A stretch of 64,000 bases of DNA from positions 150,201 through 214,200 of the forward strand of contig NZ_LXLV01000025.1 in assembly GCF_001757995.1 (NCBI RefSeq), written 5' to 3'. The position numbers and the translations under genes were made by a program. Origin of the DNA: Bacillus mycoides. Its GTDB lineage: Bacteria > Bacillota > Bacilli > Bacillales > Bacillaceae_G. Positions 52,597-60,467 of the stretch are shown piece after piece. Below the pieces are notes generated by a model. It saw only the letters and a program-made list of their open reading frames with translations, was not told the DNA's origin and did no database searches. The first letter of the stretch is position 1. The number at the start of each line of letters is the position of its first letter.

Positions 52597-53244
52597 ATGA
52601 ATTATGAAGATTTTAAAGAAGTAATTCACGGTAGACGAAGTGTTAGAAAGTTTACAGAACAAGAAGTATCCACTAGTGATATAAAAGAAATTATTGATTG
52701 TGCTCGTTATGCACCGAGTGATACGAACTCACAAACGTGGGAGTTCTTGGTCATTATGAACCGAGAGAAAATTAAAGAAATTGAACAAATGACATGGGAT
52801 GCATTACATAAACTTGCGGCAAAAGCAGCAGAAAATGGAGAAGAGAAAGCAGGGAAATTACTTACGCGTTCTTTCGGTCCATATGCGACAGCTTTCTCTG
52901 AGGCGCCCGTATTAATCGTATGTTTGGCAACACCATATGAATCAAAGTTTCGTGAAAAGATATTTGATCCAATTGCCTTCGTTCCTGATTCAGTATGGGA
53001 AGAGGAAGGGATTAAGAGTAGCTGTTTGGCAGCACAAAACTTAATGCTAGCTGCACATGCGAGAGGACTGGGTACTTGTCCAATGACAGGACCTGTATTA
53101 TTAGCTCAAGATGAACTGCGACAATACTTAGAAATTGAACCTGAAAAACAAATTAATATGGTAATTTCACTCGGGTTTCCGAAAGATAAGCCGAAGAAAC
53201 TTTCTCGAAAAGAAGTTGATGAGATTACAACATTTATTTTCTAA
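52597..53244 (+). CDS. Nitroreductase family FMN oxidoreductase
   Basis: A 215-residue NfsA/NfnB-type flavoenzyme: HGRRSVRKFTEQEV, CARYAPSDTNSQTWEFLVI (FMN Ser/Asn contacts), AAQNLMLAAHARGLGTCPMTGP and VISLGFPKDKPKKLSRK. It reduces nitro compounds or quinones with NAD(P)H; physiological role open. AAAGGGGA lies before the ATG. Single gene; a weak inverted repeat around 53259-53282 (AAGACATT/AATGTCTT) may end it. Confidence 0.93.
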   Translation: MNYEDFKEVIHGRRSVRKFTEQEVSTSDIKEIIDCARYAPSDTNSQTWEFLVIMNREKIKEIEQMTWDALHKLAAKAAENGEEKAGKLLTRSFGPYATAFSEAPVLIVCLATPYESKFREKIFDPIAFVPDSVWEEEGIKSSCLAAQNLMLAAHARGLGTCPMTGPVLLAQDELRQYLEIEPEKQINMVISLGFPKDKPKKLSRKEVDEITTFIF

Positions 53245-53504
53245 ATGTTATGTAGAAAAGACATTGAAATGACAATGTCTTTTTATTTTGAATGGATATT
53301 TCTTTAGTGAATTGGGCTAAAATGATGAATAGAGTGGAATTACTATTTATTTCTTTAAAAAAATTAATGTTCTTAAAATGAAAGTATGGTACAGTAATCG
53401 TGAGCAAGCTAATATTTGTTCATGAAAGTGTTAAAAACTAGTTTTAAAATTAAGAAGTTATTTTTGTATAATAAATTATAATGAAATAACAGGGGGGATG
53501 AATT

Positions 53505-53993
53505 TTGAAGAAATTCATAATCACTGGATTGTCTGTATTGTTATTAGTAGGCTGTGGTGCTCCAAAGGAAAAAGAAGATGCACAGTCAAACCAGGAAGAA
53601 CAAGTTGTAAATGCAAGTGATGAGAATATGGTCGTATTTCCTGAAGGAGCAGTGCCAATCGGAGAAGGGAAAGTAAAAGTAACTACGCCAGATGGTACTT
53701 CTGAAAATGGCAATATACCAACTGTATTCATAAAAAAGGATACTTTAATTCAGCAAGTCGAATTAGAACTTTCCAATTTTCAAAATGATAAAGAAACATT
53801 TGTATTTGTAGATCAAATATTTGCAGATAAACATCAAGTAACTAGTACAACACAGACAACAGTACAATTAAAAGAAAAGACGCTTGAGACAGGTAGTCAT
53901 ACGATTACCGCAGCTCAGTTTGAAAACAATGACCCAAAAGGAAAAGTCATTAGCTTTAATCAAGCGACGTTTGAAACGAAGCCTGCGTCTTAA
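53505..53993 (+). CDS. Lipoprotein of unknown function
   Basis: A 162-residue protein with a lipoprotein signal (MKKFIITGLSVLLLVGC, Cys17). The mature part is acidic at first (PKEKEDAQSNQEEQ) and then beta-rich (VFPEGAVPIGEGKVKVTTPDGT, TVQLKEKTLETGSHTI). TTG start after GGGGGGATG. It is likely an outer-face membrane-anchored protein with a cell-wall or stress role, but no family is recognised. Monocistronic with a strong terminator. Confidence 0.78.
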   Translation: MKKFIITGLSVLLLVGCGAPKEKEDAQSNQEEQVVNASDENMVVFPEGAVPIGEGKVKVTTPDGTSENGNIPTVFIKKDTLIQQVELELSNFQNDKETFVFVDQIFADKHQVTSTTQTTVQLKEKTLETGSHTITAAQFENNDPKGKVISFNQATFETKPAS

Positions 53994-53998
53994 TATGG

Positions 53999-54035
53999 AA
54001 AAAAGTACATTACTCAAAAGTAGTGTACTTTTTAG
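53999..54035 (+). terminator. Terminator after the lipoprotein gene
   Basis: AAAAAGTACATTACT / AGTAGTGTACTTTTT. Confidence 0.92.
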
Positions 54036-54140
54036 TTTGGATTGAATTATGTCATTGAGAATAATTTGTTTCACCTTCTAGTATGAATGAATAGGAAGAA
54101 CTTATTCTTTACTATCACGTAAGAGGAAGGGATTGAAAGT

Positions 54141-54326
54141 TTGAAACGAGTTATTCGTATTTTCTTATTTATTATAATGTTTTCGGTCATTTGGTTTACT
54201 TTACAAGAGGCGGTTGAAGTTACGCTCAATTATCAAATTCATGACTTGTTAATTGGAGCTGTATGTTTTGTCATTGTGTACCGGTTTTATCCCGCTTTAA
54301 CGGGCAGTAAGAACCCCACCTCATAA
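54141..54326 (+). CDS. Small membrane protein whose C-terminus is supplied by a bcr1 repeat
   Basis: A 61-residue protein with two hydrophobic helices (IRIFLFIIMFSVIWFTL and LLIGAVCFVIVYRF). The last 12 residues (PALTGSKNPTS and neighbours) are read from the inserted bcr1 repeat, which begins inside codons F-Y. If the repeat and one TTTAT copy are removed the frame continues as R-F-Y-D-K-L-G-L-M and stops, giving a 56-residue protein. So the insertion swapped the original tail without breaking the membrane helices. TTG start after AGGAAGGGA. Function unknown. Confidence 0.7.
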   Translation: MKRVIRIFLFIIMFSVIWFTLQEAVEVTLNYQIHDLLIGAVCFVIVYRFYPALTGSKNPTS

Positions 54327-54434
54327 TTCGGCACATGCGAGTGGGAGATCACCTTCCCGTAAAAGCCCGATTGGTGAAGGCTGATAATCGGAGGGGAATG
54401 GACAAAACTCCCTCTGATTAAAGTTTCACTTTAT
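54286..54434 (+). repeat. bcr1-type repeat, copy 1
   Basis: Starts TTTATCCCGC, then CGGGCAGTAAG, AAAGCCCGATTGGTGA, CTCTGATTAAAGTTTCAC, and ends TTTAT; the 5-bp TTTAT occurs at both borders (54286-54290 and 54430-54434) as in published bcr1 elements of the B. cereus group. Copy 2 at 59878 aligns over its length. Confidence 0.9.
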
Positions 54435-54569
54435 GATAAACTCGGATTAATGTAAGTATTGAGAGAGAAATGTAGGTATTTCATTTGTAATGTCGAATAG
54501 TACATACGATGTCGTAATAACAAATTTTCTATTGTTTACTGTGAAACAGAAGAAGGAGAGATTGTAGTT

Positions 54570-55118
54570 ATGAAAAGAGCTCTTATAAATATTGATTATA
54601 CATATGATTTTGTAGCTGAAAAAGGTGCTTTAACTTGCGGGAAACCAGGTCAAGAAATTGAGAAGGAACTTGTAAATGTAACGAAACAATTTATTGAAAA
54701 AGGTGATTACGTAGTATTTGCGATCGATAAACATGAAGACAATGATGTATATCATCCTGAAGCGAAATTGTTTCCACCTCATAATATAGCAGGTACAAAT
54801 GGAAGAGATTTATTCGGTGAATTACAAGATGTATGCGAGAAATATAAAAATGCTGAGAATGTATATTACATGGACAAAACGCGATACAGTGCATTTGCTG
54901 GAACAGATTTAGAGATGAAGTTAAGAGAACGCGGCATAGAAGAAGTTCATCTTGTAGGTGTATGTACCGACATCTGTGTTCTTCATACGGCAGTAGATGC
55001 TTATAATAAAGGATTTAAAATTGTCGTTTATGAAAAGGCGGTTGCATCTTTTAATGCGCAAGGACATGAATATGCACTTGGACATTTTAAATCTTGTTTA
55101 CTTGCAGAAGTGAAGTGA
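54570..55118 (+). CDS. pncA: Nicotinamidase (isochorismatase fold)
   Basis: A 182-residue cysteine hydrolase that converts nicotinamide to nicotinate for NAD salvage. Catalytic Asp in INIDYTYDF, Lys in MDKTRYSAF and Cys in GVCTDICVLHTAVDAY; metal residues in DKHEDNDVYHPE. The sequence lines up along its whole length with B. subtilis PncA as I remember it (LFPPHNI, TRYSAFAGTDLE). AAGGAGAG precedes the ATG. Single gene; ends at a terminator shared with the convergent NUDIX gene. Confidence 0.93.
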   Translation: MKRALINIDYTYDFVAEKGALTCGKPGQEIEKELVNVTKQFIEKGDYVVFAIDKHEDNDVYHPEAKLFPPHNIAGTNGRDLFGELQDVCEKYKNAENVYYMDKTRYSAFAGTDLEMKLRERGIEEVHLVGVCTDICVLHTAVDAYNKGFKIVVYEKAVASFNAQGHEYALGHFKSCLLAEVK

Positions 55119-55150
55119 AAAAGAGGCCTTCAAAAAGGTCTCTTTTTCAC
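55117..55150. terminator. Bidirectional terminator between pncA and the NUDIX gene
   Basis: GAAAAAGAGGCCTT / AAGGTCTCTTTTTC, loop of 4. Confidence 0.88.
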
Positions 55151-55152
55151 AT

Positions 55153-55602
55153 TTAAATAGAAACGACTTGCTGTTGAATTAACTTTTTAATGAACGGGCT
55201 AATGTTTTCTGGTAGCCCATTTAAATCAAAAAATTGTACATGTAATGATTCAACTCCATCAGTTTTTAGCAAGCCACCTTTAATGTCTTTGCAAAGGTAA
55301 GCGATTGTTATAGGATAAAATTCATCTCCGTTCGCTAATTTCACAAAAAACTCTTTACCTGAAAATACACTTACTAACTGAAGTGTACCAATTTCAATAC
55401 CTGTTTCTTCAAGTACTTCTCGTCTTCCAGCTTCTTCTGTGGATTCACCGAGTTCCACAAAACCTCCAGGAACACCCCAAATGCCATTTCGTCTTTGTTG
55501 TAGTAATATTTGTCCTTGGTCATTTAAAACAGCCACAGCAACTCCTGCTAGATTGAGTGGTCTTGATCCAACAACCTCTCTTAGTTCTTCGATATATCCC
55601 AT
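55153..55602 (-). CDS. NUDIX hydrolase
   Basis: A 149-residue enzyme with the NUDIX box GGFVELGESTEEAGRREVLEETGIEIG (metal-binding Glu residues) and a WGVPGGFVE opening. It splits a nucleoside diphosphate linked to another moiety, such as ADP-ribose or an oxidised nucleotide; the substrate is not set. It has no N-terminal zinc finger. AGGAGGTTACAAGC-type site precedes ATG 55602. Convergent with pncA. Confidence 0.93.
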   Translation of the reverse strand: MGYIEELREVVGSRPLNLAGVAVAVLNDQGQILLQQRRNGIWGVPGGFVELGESTEEAGRREVLEETGIEIGTLQLVSVFSGKEFFVKLANGDEFYPITIAYLCKDIKGGLLKTDGVESLHVQFFDLNGLPENISPFIKKLIQQQVVSI

Positions 55603-55964
55603 TGCTTGTAACCTCCACGAGTAAAAATATTATTAAATGAACTATTCGGTGTAATGTGAAAATATTCCTTGTAACGAGGTGAGTATTGCGGACTTAAAAG
55701 AAAGTCGTTTATAAAATATTCTATTGTAATATCCCTTTAGGGGATTAAAAAGGGTTATAGTAAATAGAAAAGGGCATCTGAAGTTGAAAGATTGATTAAA
55801 GGGTTATAGTGTTGAAGATGAACAATGAATACAAATACATAGTTAAGAAAGTACGATTTAATGTCAGGATAAAAGATGTTTCGAAAACAAGTGTTGAGAT
55901 GATAAATACGTATTTAAAATAAAGTAGCTCTGTATGAAATTTTCATTAGTAAGGAAGTGGATGG
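55603..55964. other. Intergenic region with one possible short gene
   Basis: About 360 bases, AT-rich. The inverted repeat ATCCCTTTAGGGGAT (55731-55745) might end minus-strand or leader RNA. Apart from the 37-codon frame listed separately I see nothing. Confidence 0.35.
55809..55922 (+). CDS. Possible small basic protein (37 residues)
   Basis: GTG start five bases after AAAGGG (55798). It encodes M-L-K-M-N-N-E-Y-K-Y-I-V-K-K-V-R then FNVRIKDVSKTSVEMINTYLK, basic and without membrane helices. It could be a genuine small gene or the tail of a lost one. No homologue known to me. Confidence 0.33.
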   Translation: MLKMNNEYKYIVKKVRFNVRIKDVSKTSVEMINTYLK

Positions 55965-56858
55965 ATGAGTTTATTAACGTATACTGAAGAGTTTTTTAAT
56001 TATGTAAGGGAATTTTTACTTTTAAGGTTTTTACTATTTGCTTTAGTTCTTATCATTATTTCTTTTGTCATAAATCGCATTATTGATTGGTTTTTTAAAA
56101 AATCAAGCTTTTTTGATGAAGAGGTAGAACAGACGATTCAAAGTGTAATTCGATCTATTTTTAGATATATCATCATCATCAGTCTTATCATATATTTAAT
56201 TAGTCAATTTGTAGATATAAAAAGTATTATTGCGGGTGCAGGGATAGCGGGTGTTGTCATCGGTTTTGCTGCACAACAGATGCTAAAAGATGTAATATTA
56301 GGCTTTGCAAGATTAGCGGACAAAGAGTTTCGTGTTGGCGATTTTGTAACTTTTAACGGAACAAATTCAGGAACTATTGAGGAAATTAGTATTCGTTTTA
56401 TGCAAATTCGTGAATGGTCAGGAAAACTCCTTACCATACCACATGGAGAGATTAGAACGATACAAAATTTTAATAAAGGATGGATGCGAGTTATTGAACG
56501 CATCACGGTAAGTTATCAGGAAGATCCTACAAGAGTTAAGGAATTATTAGAAGAAGTATGTGTTATTTGTAATGAAAAATTGGATCAAAGTCTTTATAGA
56601 GTAGATAATGAAGCTGTTGAACCATTTAAATATGTTGGAGTTACAGACTTAAATCCTAACCTTAAATATGTTGGATATGAATTTTGTATTACAGGTTTGA
56701 TTAAACCGGAAGATTATTTTGAAACTTCTAGACAAGTAAGATTTGAATTAATGTCTATGTTCCATAAAAATCAAGTGCAAATGCCAGCAGCGAATATGTT
56801 CGTTAACACTGAAAGTTTACAGAATATCCATGTGGGAGAATCTTTATCGGACAGTTAA
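55965..56858 (+). CDS. Small-conductance mechanosensitive channel (MscS family)
   Basis: A 297-residue membrane protein with three helices (about 15-38, 62-85 and the pore helix 90-115) and the MscS core IIAGAGIAGVVIGFAAQQMLKDVILGFARL, then the beta domain DKEFRVGDFVTFNGTNSGTIEEISIRFMQIREWSGKLLTIPHGEI. It releases solutes under hypo-osmotic shock. The C-terminus is a soluble alpha/beta vestibule. AGGAAGTGG precedes the ATG. Single gene. Confidence 0.93.
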   Translation: MSLLTYTEEFFNYVREFLLLRFLLFALVLIIISFVINRIIDWFFKKSSFFDEEVEQTIQSVIRSIFRYIIIISLIIYLISQFVDIKSIIAGAGIAGVVIGFAAQQMLKDVILGFARLADKEFRVGDFVTFNGTNSGTIEEISIRFMQIREWSGKLLTIPHGEIRTIQNFNKGWMRVIERITVSYQEDPTRVKELLEEVCVICNEKLDQSLYRVDNEAVEPFKYVGVTDLNPNLKYVGYEFCITGLIKPEDYFETSRQVRFELMSMFHKNQVQMPAANMFVNTESLQNIHVGESLSDS

Positions 56859-56926
56859 TGAAAACTAGCTAATTTCTGTTTTGGTTTAGAATTTAGATTT
56901 GAATGAACTGTATGGGATATCTCCTA

Positions 56927-56960
56927 AAAAAGAGCTGAAGGAATTCGGTTCTTTTTTCGT
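56927..56960 (+). terminator. Terminator after the MscS gene
   Basis: AAAAAAGAGCTGA / TCGGTTCTTTTTT, stem with two G-U pairs. Confidence 0.7.
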
Positions 56961-57010
56961 TTGTAGTATTTAGAAATTTCTTAATGTTATAATGATAGTT
57001 GGTGATGAGA

Positions 57011-58129
57011 ATGAACATAGATGAAAAAGAGATGCATCGTTTAGAAGCATTAAAAGAAATTGCTGAGTTACTGAATGAAGCAACAAGCTTACCGGAAATG
57101 TTAGAAAAAGTGTTACATACATTGTTACAAGTTATGAATTTACAAACAGGGTGGATATTCTTTATTGATGAAAGTGGAAAGCATCGTATGCTTGTAGATC
57201 AAAACTTACCCTCAGCTCTTACGTGGCAAGAAAAGAAGCCGATGTGTGAAGGAGATTGTTGGTGTGTAGAACGTTTTGTGAATGGAAGATTGGAAAAAGC
57301 GACAAATATTATTGAATGTAAACGAATAGAAGATGCGATTGAATGTAACTGGGGAGAGACCGAAGATGTTACACATCATGCGACAATTCCTCTGCGAGCT
57401 GGATCAGAGAAATTCGGTCTATTAAATGTGGCCTCACCTCATAAAACACATTTTTCTGAGGAAGAGTTAGCGTTATTAGAAGCGATTGCATTTCAAATTG
57501 GAACGACAATACAACGTATTCAATTAGTTGAGAAAGAACGGAAATATGTAGTTGTAGCTGAAAGAAATCGACTTGCACGTGACCTACATGATTCCGTTAA
57601 ACAATTGTTATTTTCAATTATGCTAACAGCGAAAGGGACTCTAAATATGACGAAGGATAGAGACTTGCAAGAGATGTTAAGTTATATTGGAGAATTATCA
57701 CAGGAAGCATTGCAGGAAATGACACTTTTGATTTGGCAATTAAGGCCTGAAGGGTTAGAGAAAGGTTTAGCAGAAGCGATTCAAAATTACGGAAAACTGT
57801 TAGGGATTCAAGTGGAAGTTCGAATTGATGGAATGGTTTTAATTGAAGATGAAATAGAAGAAGTTTTATGGCGTATAGGCCAAGAGGCATTACATAATTG
57901 TAAAAAGCATGCTTCGTGTGAAAAAGTATGTGTTCATTTAAGGATTGAAGATAATAAGCTGCACTTTTACATAGAAGATAACGGAATAGGATTTATACAG
58001 GATCAAGTAAGAGAGTCAGCACTTGGTTTGAAAAGTATGAAAGAACGAATTGAATTAATGAGGGGAATTTTTCGAATAAAAGCAGAACCGGAAAAGGGGA
58101 CAAAGATAGAAATTCAATTACCGGTTTGA
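57011..58129 (+). CDS. GAF-domain sensor histidine kinase with a cysteine cluster (AirS/YhcS-like)
   Basis: About 372 residues. Residues about 15-175 form a GAF domain with the cluster CEGDCWC (Cys83, 87, 89 counted from a TTG at 56999), CKRI (107) and ECNW (116). Then comes the HisKA_3 dimerisation helix with the phospho-His in RNRLARDLHDSVKQLLF and an HATPase domain with IEDNGIGF. No membrane segment, so it is a cytoplasmic sensor. Cys clusters in this GAF type hold a redox-sensitive iron-sulfur group in the staphylococcal AirS protein; similarity is recalled, not computed. The start is uncertain (57002, 57005 or 57011). The response regulator follows at once. Confidence 0.88.
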   Translation: MNIDEKEMHRLEALKEIAELLNEATSLPEMLEKVLHTLLQVMNLQTGWIFFIDESGKHRMLVDQNLPSALTWQEKKPMCEGDCWCVERFVNGRLEKATNIIECKRIEDAIECNWGETEDVTHHATIPLRAGSEKFGLLNVASPHKTHFSEEELALLEAIAFQIGTTIQRIQLVEKERKYVVVAERNRLARDLHDSVKQLLFSIMLTAKGTLNMTKDRDLQEMLSYIGELSQEALQEMTLLIWQLRPEGLEKGLAEAIQNYGKLLGIQVEVRIDGMVLIEDEIEEVLWRIGQEALHNCKKHASCEKVCVHLRIEDNKLHFYIEDNGIGFIQDQVRESALGLKSMKERIELMRGIFRIKAEPEKGTKIEIQLPV

Positions 58130-58143
58130 GAGGGAGAACATCA

Positions 58144-58779
58144 GTGGAAATTAAATTATTACTTGTAGAAGATCATCATATCGTTCGGAGGGGACTCGTA
58201 TTCTTTTTGAAAACGAGAGAGGAATTTGAAATTATTGGAGAAGCAGAAAATGGTGAAGAGGCATTGACATTTGTTCAAAAAGAAAAGCCAGATGTAGTTT
58301 TAATGGATATATCAATGCCTATAATGGACGGTATTGAAGCGACGAAACGTATAAAACAATATGATGAGACGATAAAAATTCTTATGCTCAGTAGTTTTTC
58401 AGAACAAAATTATGTTTTACCAGCATTAGAAGCTGGGGCAGATGGTTATCAATTAAAAGAGGTGCAGCCAGATCAACTCGTTGCGTCAATTGTTGCGGTA
58501 TATCAAGGAAATGCAAATTTTCACCCGAAAGTAACACCTGCACTATTAGGACGGTCAGCAGTCAAGAAAGAAAAAGAGAATCCTTTTTCTATGTTAACGA
58601 AAAGGGAGCAAGAAGTACTTCGTGAAATTGCGAAAGGAAGAAGCAATAAGGAGATTGCAGCAGAGCTTCATATTACAGAACAAACTGTGAAAACACACGT
58701 TTCTAACGTATTGGCTAAATTAGAAGTAGATGATCGTACACAAGCTGCATTATACGCAGTAAAGCATGGGGAAAACTAG
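58144..58779 (+). CDS. NarL/LuxR-family response regulator
   Basis: About 211 residues: receiver domain KLLLVEDHHIVRRGLV with the phospho-Asp in VVLMDISMPIMDG and the Lys in ADGYQLKEV; then an HTH of LuxR type TKREQEVLREIAKGRSNKEIAAELHITEQTVKTHVSNVLAKL. It works with the kinase gene just before it (14 bases between). GTG 58144 is chosen because AGGGAG (58131-58136) is well placed. Target genes are not evident; the next gene is 140 bases away. Confidence 0.95.
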   Translation: MEIKLLLVEDHHIVRRGLVFFLKTREEFEIIGEAENGEEALTFVQKEKPDVVLMDISMPIMDGIEATKRIKQYDETIKILMLSSFSEQNYVLPALEAGADGYQLKEVQPDQLVASIVAVYQGNANFHPKVTPALLGRSAVKKEKENPFSMLTKREQEVLREIAKGRSNKEIAAELHITEQTVKTHVSNVLAKLEVDDRTQAALYAVKHGEN

Positions 58780-58920
58780 AAATAAGTATGAATAATTGTG
58801 TCACATGTTACGGTAGAATACATAAGAGCAAATAAAATGTATAGTGATGCGCTAAATAAAGGTGTTTCTTCTTTCGATTATTAGGTACAATATAGCTACT
58901 ATGGAAGGGGAAGATACGAT

Positions 58921-59775
58921 ATGCCTGGTACAAAAAGTGGGATTGGAAAGATTCAGGCTTCGGTAAATGGTTTATCACCGAAATTACGAAGTATTGCCGA
59001 ACATATTTTGAAACATCCACAAGATGTTGTACATAAATCGATTACGGAATTAGCGGAAGTTACGAATAGTTCCGAAGCAACGATATTCCGCTTATGCAAA
59101 CACCTAGGTTTTCAAGGGTTTCAAGACCTGAAAATTACATTAGCTCGTGAGATTGTACATACCCCGATGCAAAATATTCATGAGGAAGTATCGGTAGAAG
59201 ATAATATGGTCACTGTTGCTAAAAAAGTTTTTCATTCACATATTACAGGACTGCAAGATACATTGCATTTGTTAAATGATAACGCGTTGGAACAGGCAGT
59301 AAGTGCGCTGAATGAAGCGAAACGAATTGAGTTTTATGGAAATGGTGGTTCGGGTATTATTGCGATGGATGCTTATCATAAGTTTATGAGAACGGGTATT
59401 TCTTGTATTGCTCATACGGATTCTCATTTTCAAATTATGGGATCTGGCTTACTGACAAAAGAAGCAGTGGTCATTGCAATTTCTCATTCGGGAAGTAATA
59501 AAGGATTACTTGAAGCATTAGAAGTAGCAAAAGCAAGAGGAGCTCGCATTATTGCGATTACGAGCTATCAAAAATCGGCATTAAGCCAACTTGCTCATAT
59601 AACGCTATATACTTCGACGCGTGAGACTGAATTTCGTACAGAAGCAAGTTCATCACGATTAGCGCAGCTTAGTTTATTAGATACTTTGTATGTGGGTTTG
59701 TCGTTGCAACGACAGGAGGAAACACTGCGGAATTTACAAAGCATACGTGAAACAATTTCAATGAAGCGAATATAA
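58921..59775 (+). CDS. RpiR/MurR-family transcriptional regulator
   Basis: A 284-residue protein: N-terminal HTH_6 domain (LRSIAEHILKHPQDVVHKSITELAEVTNSSEATIFRLCKHLGFQGFQDLK) and a C-terminal SIS sugar-phosphate-binding domain (RIEFYGNGGSGIIAMDAYHKFMRTG, VIAISHSGSNKGLLEALEVAKARGARIIAITS). Such regulators sense sugar phosphates such as MurNAc-6-P. No sugar genes are adjacent, so its target is elsewhere or lost with the decayed DNA following. ATG preceded by GGAAGGGGAAG. It ends with a strong terminator. Confidence 0.93.
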   Translation: MPGTKSGIGKIQASVNGLSPKLRSIAEHILKHPQDVVHKSITELAEVTNSSEATIFRLCKHLGFQGFQDLKITLAREIVHTPMQNIHEEVSVEDNMVTVAKKVFHSHITGLQDTLHLLNDNALEQAVSALNEAKRIEFYGNGGSGIIAMDAYHKFMRTGISCIAHTDSHFQIMGSGLLTKEAVVIAISHSGSNKGLLEALEVAKARGARIIAITSYQKSALSQLAHITLYTSTRETEFRTEASSSRLAQLSLLDTLYVGLSLQRQEETLRNLQSIRETISMKRI

Positions 59776-59801
59776 AAAGCTCTTCAAATGAAGAGCTTTT
59801 T
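59774..59801. terminator. Bidirectional terminator
   Basis: AAAAAGCTCTTC / GAAGAGCTTTTT, loop of 4; also borders a decayed minus-strand gene. Confidence 0.9.
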
Positions 59802-60127
59802 AGTTTGTTGATATATCCTCAAGATCTACTTGCTCGTAGAAATAAGCAACGGGGTCATCTTTAGCGTTTCAATTAGTTTTATCCCGCTATTTGCGGGCAG
59901 TAAGACTCCCGCCTTAAAATTAGGAACATGCGAGGAAGTTAGGTAGGAGATTAACTGCCCGTAAAAGCCCGATTGGTGAGGGCTAATAATCAGAGGGGGA
60001 TGGATAAAACCCACTCTGATTAAAGTTTCACTTTATCGGTGATATCCCATCACAATCAAGCTAAGAAAAGTAAATACCCCAAGATGAACTACAAAAAAAT
60101 TGTTTAAAACGTTTTACTTATAGTCAT
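59800..60127 (-). pseudogene. Decayed small gene split by bcr1 copy 2
   Basis: Right of the repeat, the minus strand has ATG 60127 and, after an apparent frameshift in a T-run, a hydrophobic NNFFVVHLGVFTFLSLIVMGYH. Left of it the strand encodes DDPVAYFYEQVDLEDISTN and a stop (59800-59802), in a different frame from the IKLIETLK piece next to it. Joined across the repeat, these pieces suggest a lost small membrane protein of about 60 residues that met two frameshifts plus an insertion. The frames could also be chance; the protein-like composition and shared terminator favour a remnant. Confidence 0.45.
59878..60036 (+). repeat. bcr1-type repeat, copy 2
   Basis: TTTATCCCGC..GCGGGCAGTAAGAC, GTAAAAGCCCGATTGGTGAGGGC, CTCTGATTAAAGTTTCAC, TTTAT. 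Both borders carry TTTAT (59878-59882, 60032-60036). Most similar to copy 1; 10 bases longer. Confidence 0.9.
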
Positions 60128-60467
60128 AATCTCCTATCTTTACAACCATTCATTTTTTCAACCTCTATACTCTTTATATTTTTTCATCACATTACTTCAC
60201 ATTTAAAATCAAAAGAATAGCTTGATAAATTCAAATGTAGATATAATAAAGTTTCAGATTTTCCCTTTAAATACATAAAAAAACCTTTATGTAATAATTC
60301 AAATATTGTTCAATATTTCAAAATATGTTTGTGAAATTCCATGTTATGATGAACCTGTAATGATGATTGAACACTTAAATTTGGTACAATAATTAGCCAA
60401 AATAGTGAGGACAGTAGTTGTGAGATAAACTCATTAAAACTCTAAAACACTAAAGGGGAGATCACAT
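60128..60467. other. Upstream region of adhP
   Basis: AT-rich, no gene. TTGTTCAATATTTCAAAA (60306-60323) matches a Rex-type 18-bp operator (TTGTGAAATATTTCACAA) at 15 of 18 positions, and TTGTGAAAT (60329) is a second half site. ADH genes of this type are typical Rex (NADH-redox) targets, so fermentation control is plausible. The ribosome site AAAGGGGAG is at 60450. Confidence 0.45.
60306..60323 (+). promoter_or_regulatory. Candidate Rex operator upstream of adhP
   Basis: TTGTTCAATATTTCAAAA, 15 of 18 matches to the Rex palindrome; not verified. A second TTGTGAAAT half lies six bases on. Confidence 0.38.

Noticed and set aside
59826-60014. 62-codon minus-strand frame through bcr1 copy 2
   Set aside because: Most of it is the repeat itself; it is not a gene, though its left end is part of the decayed gene described.
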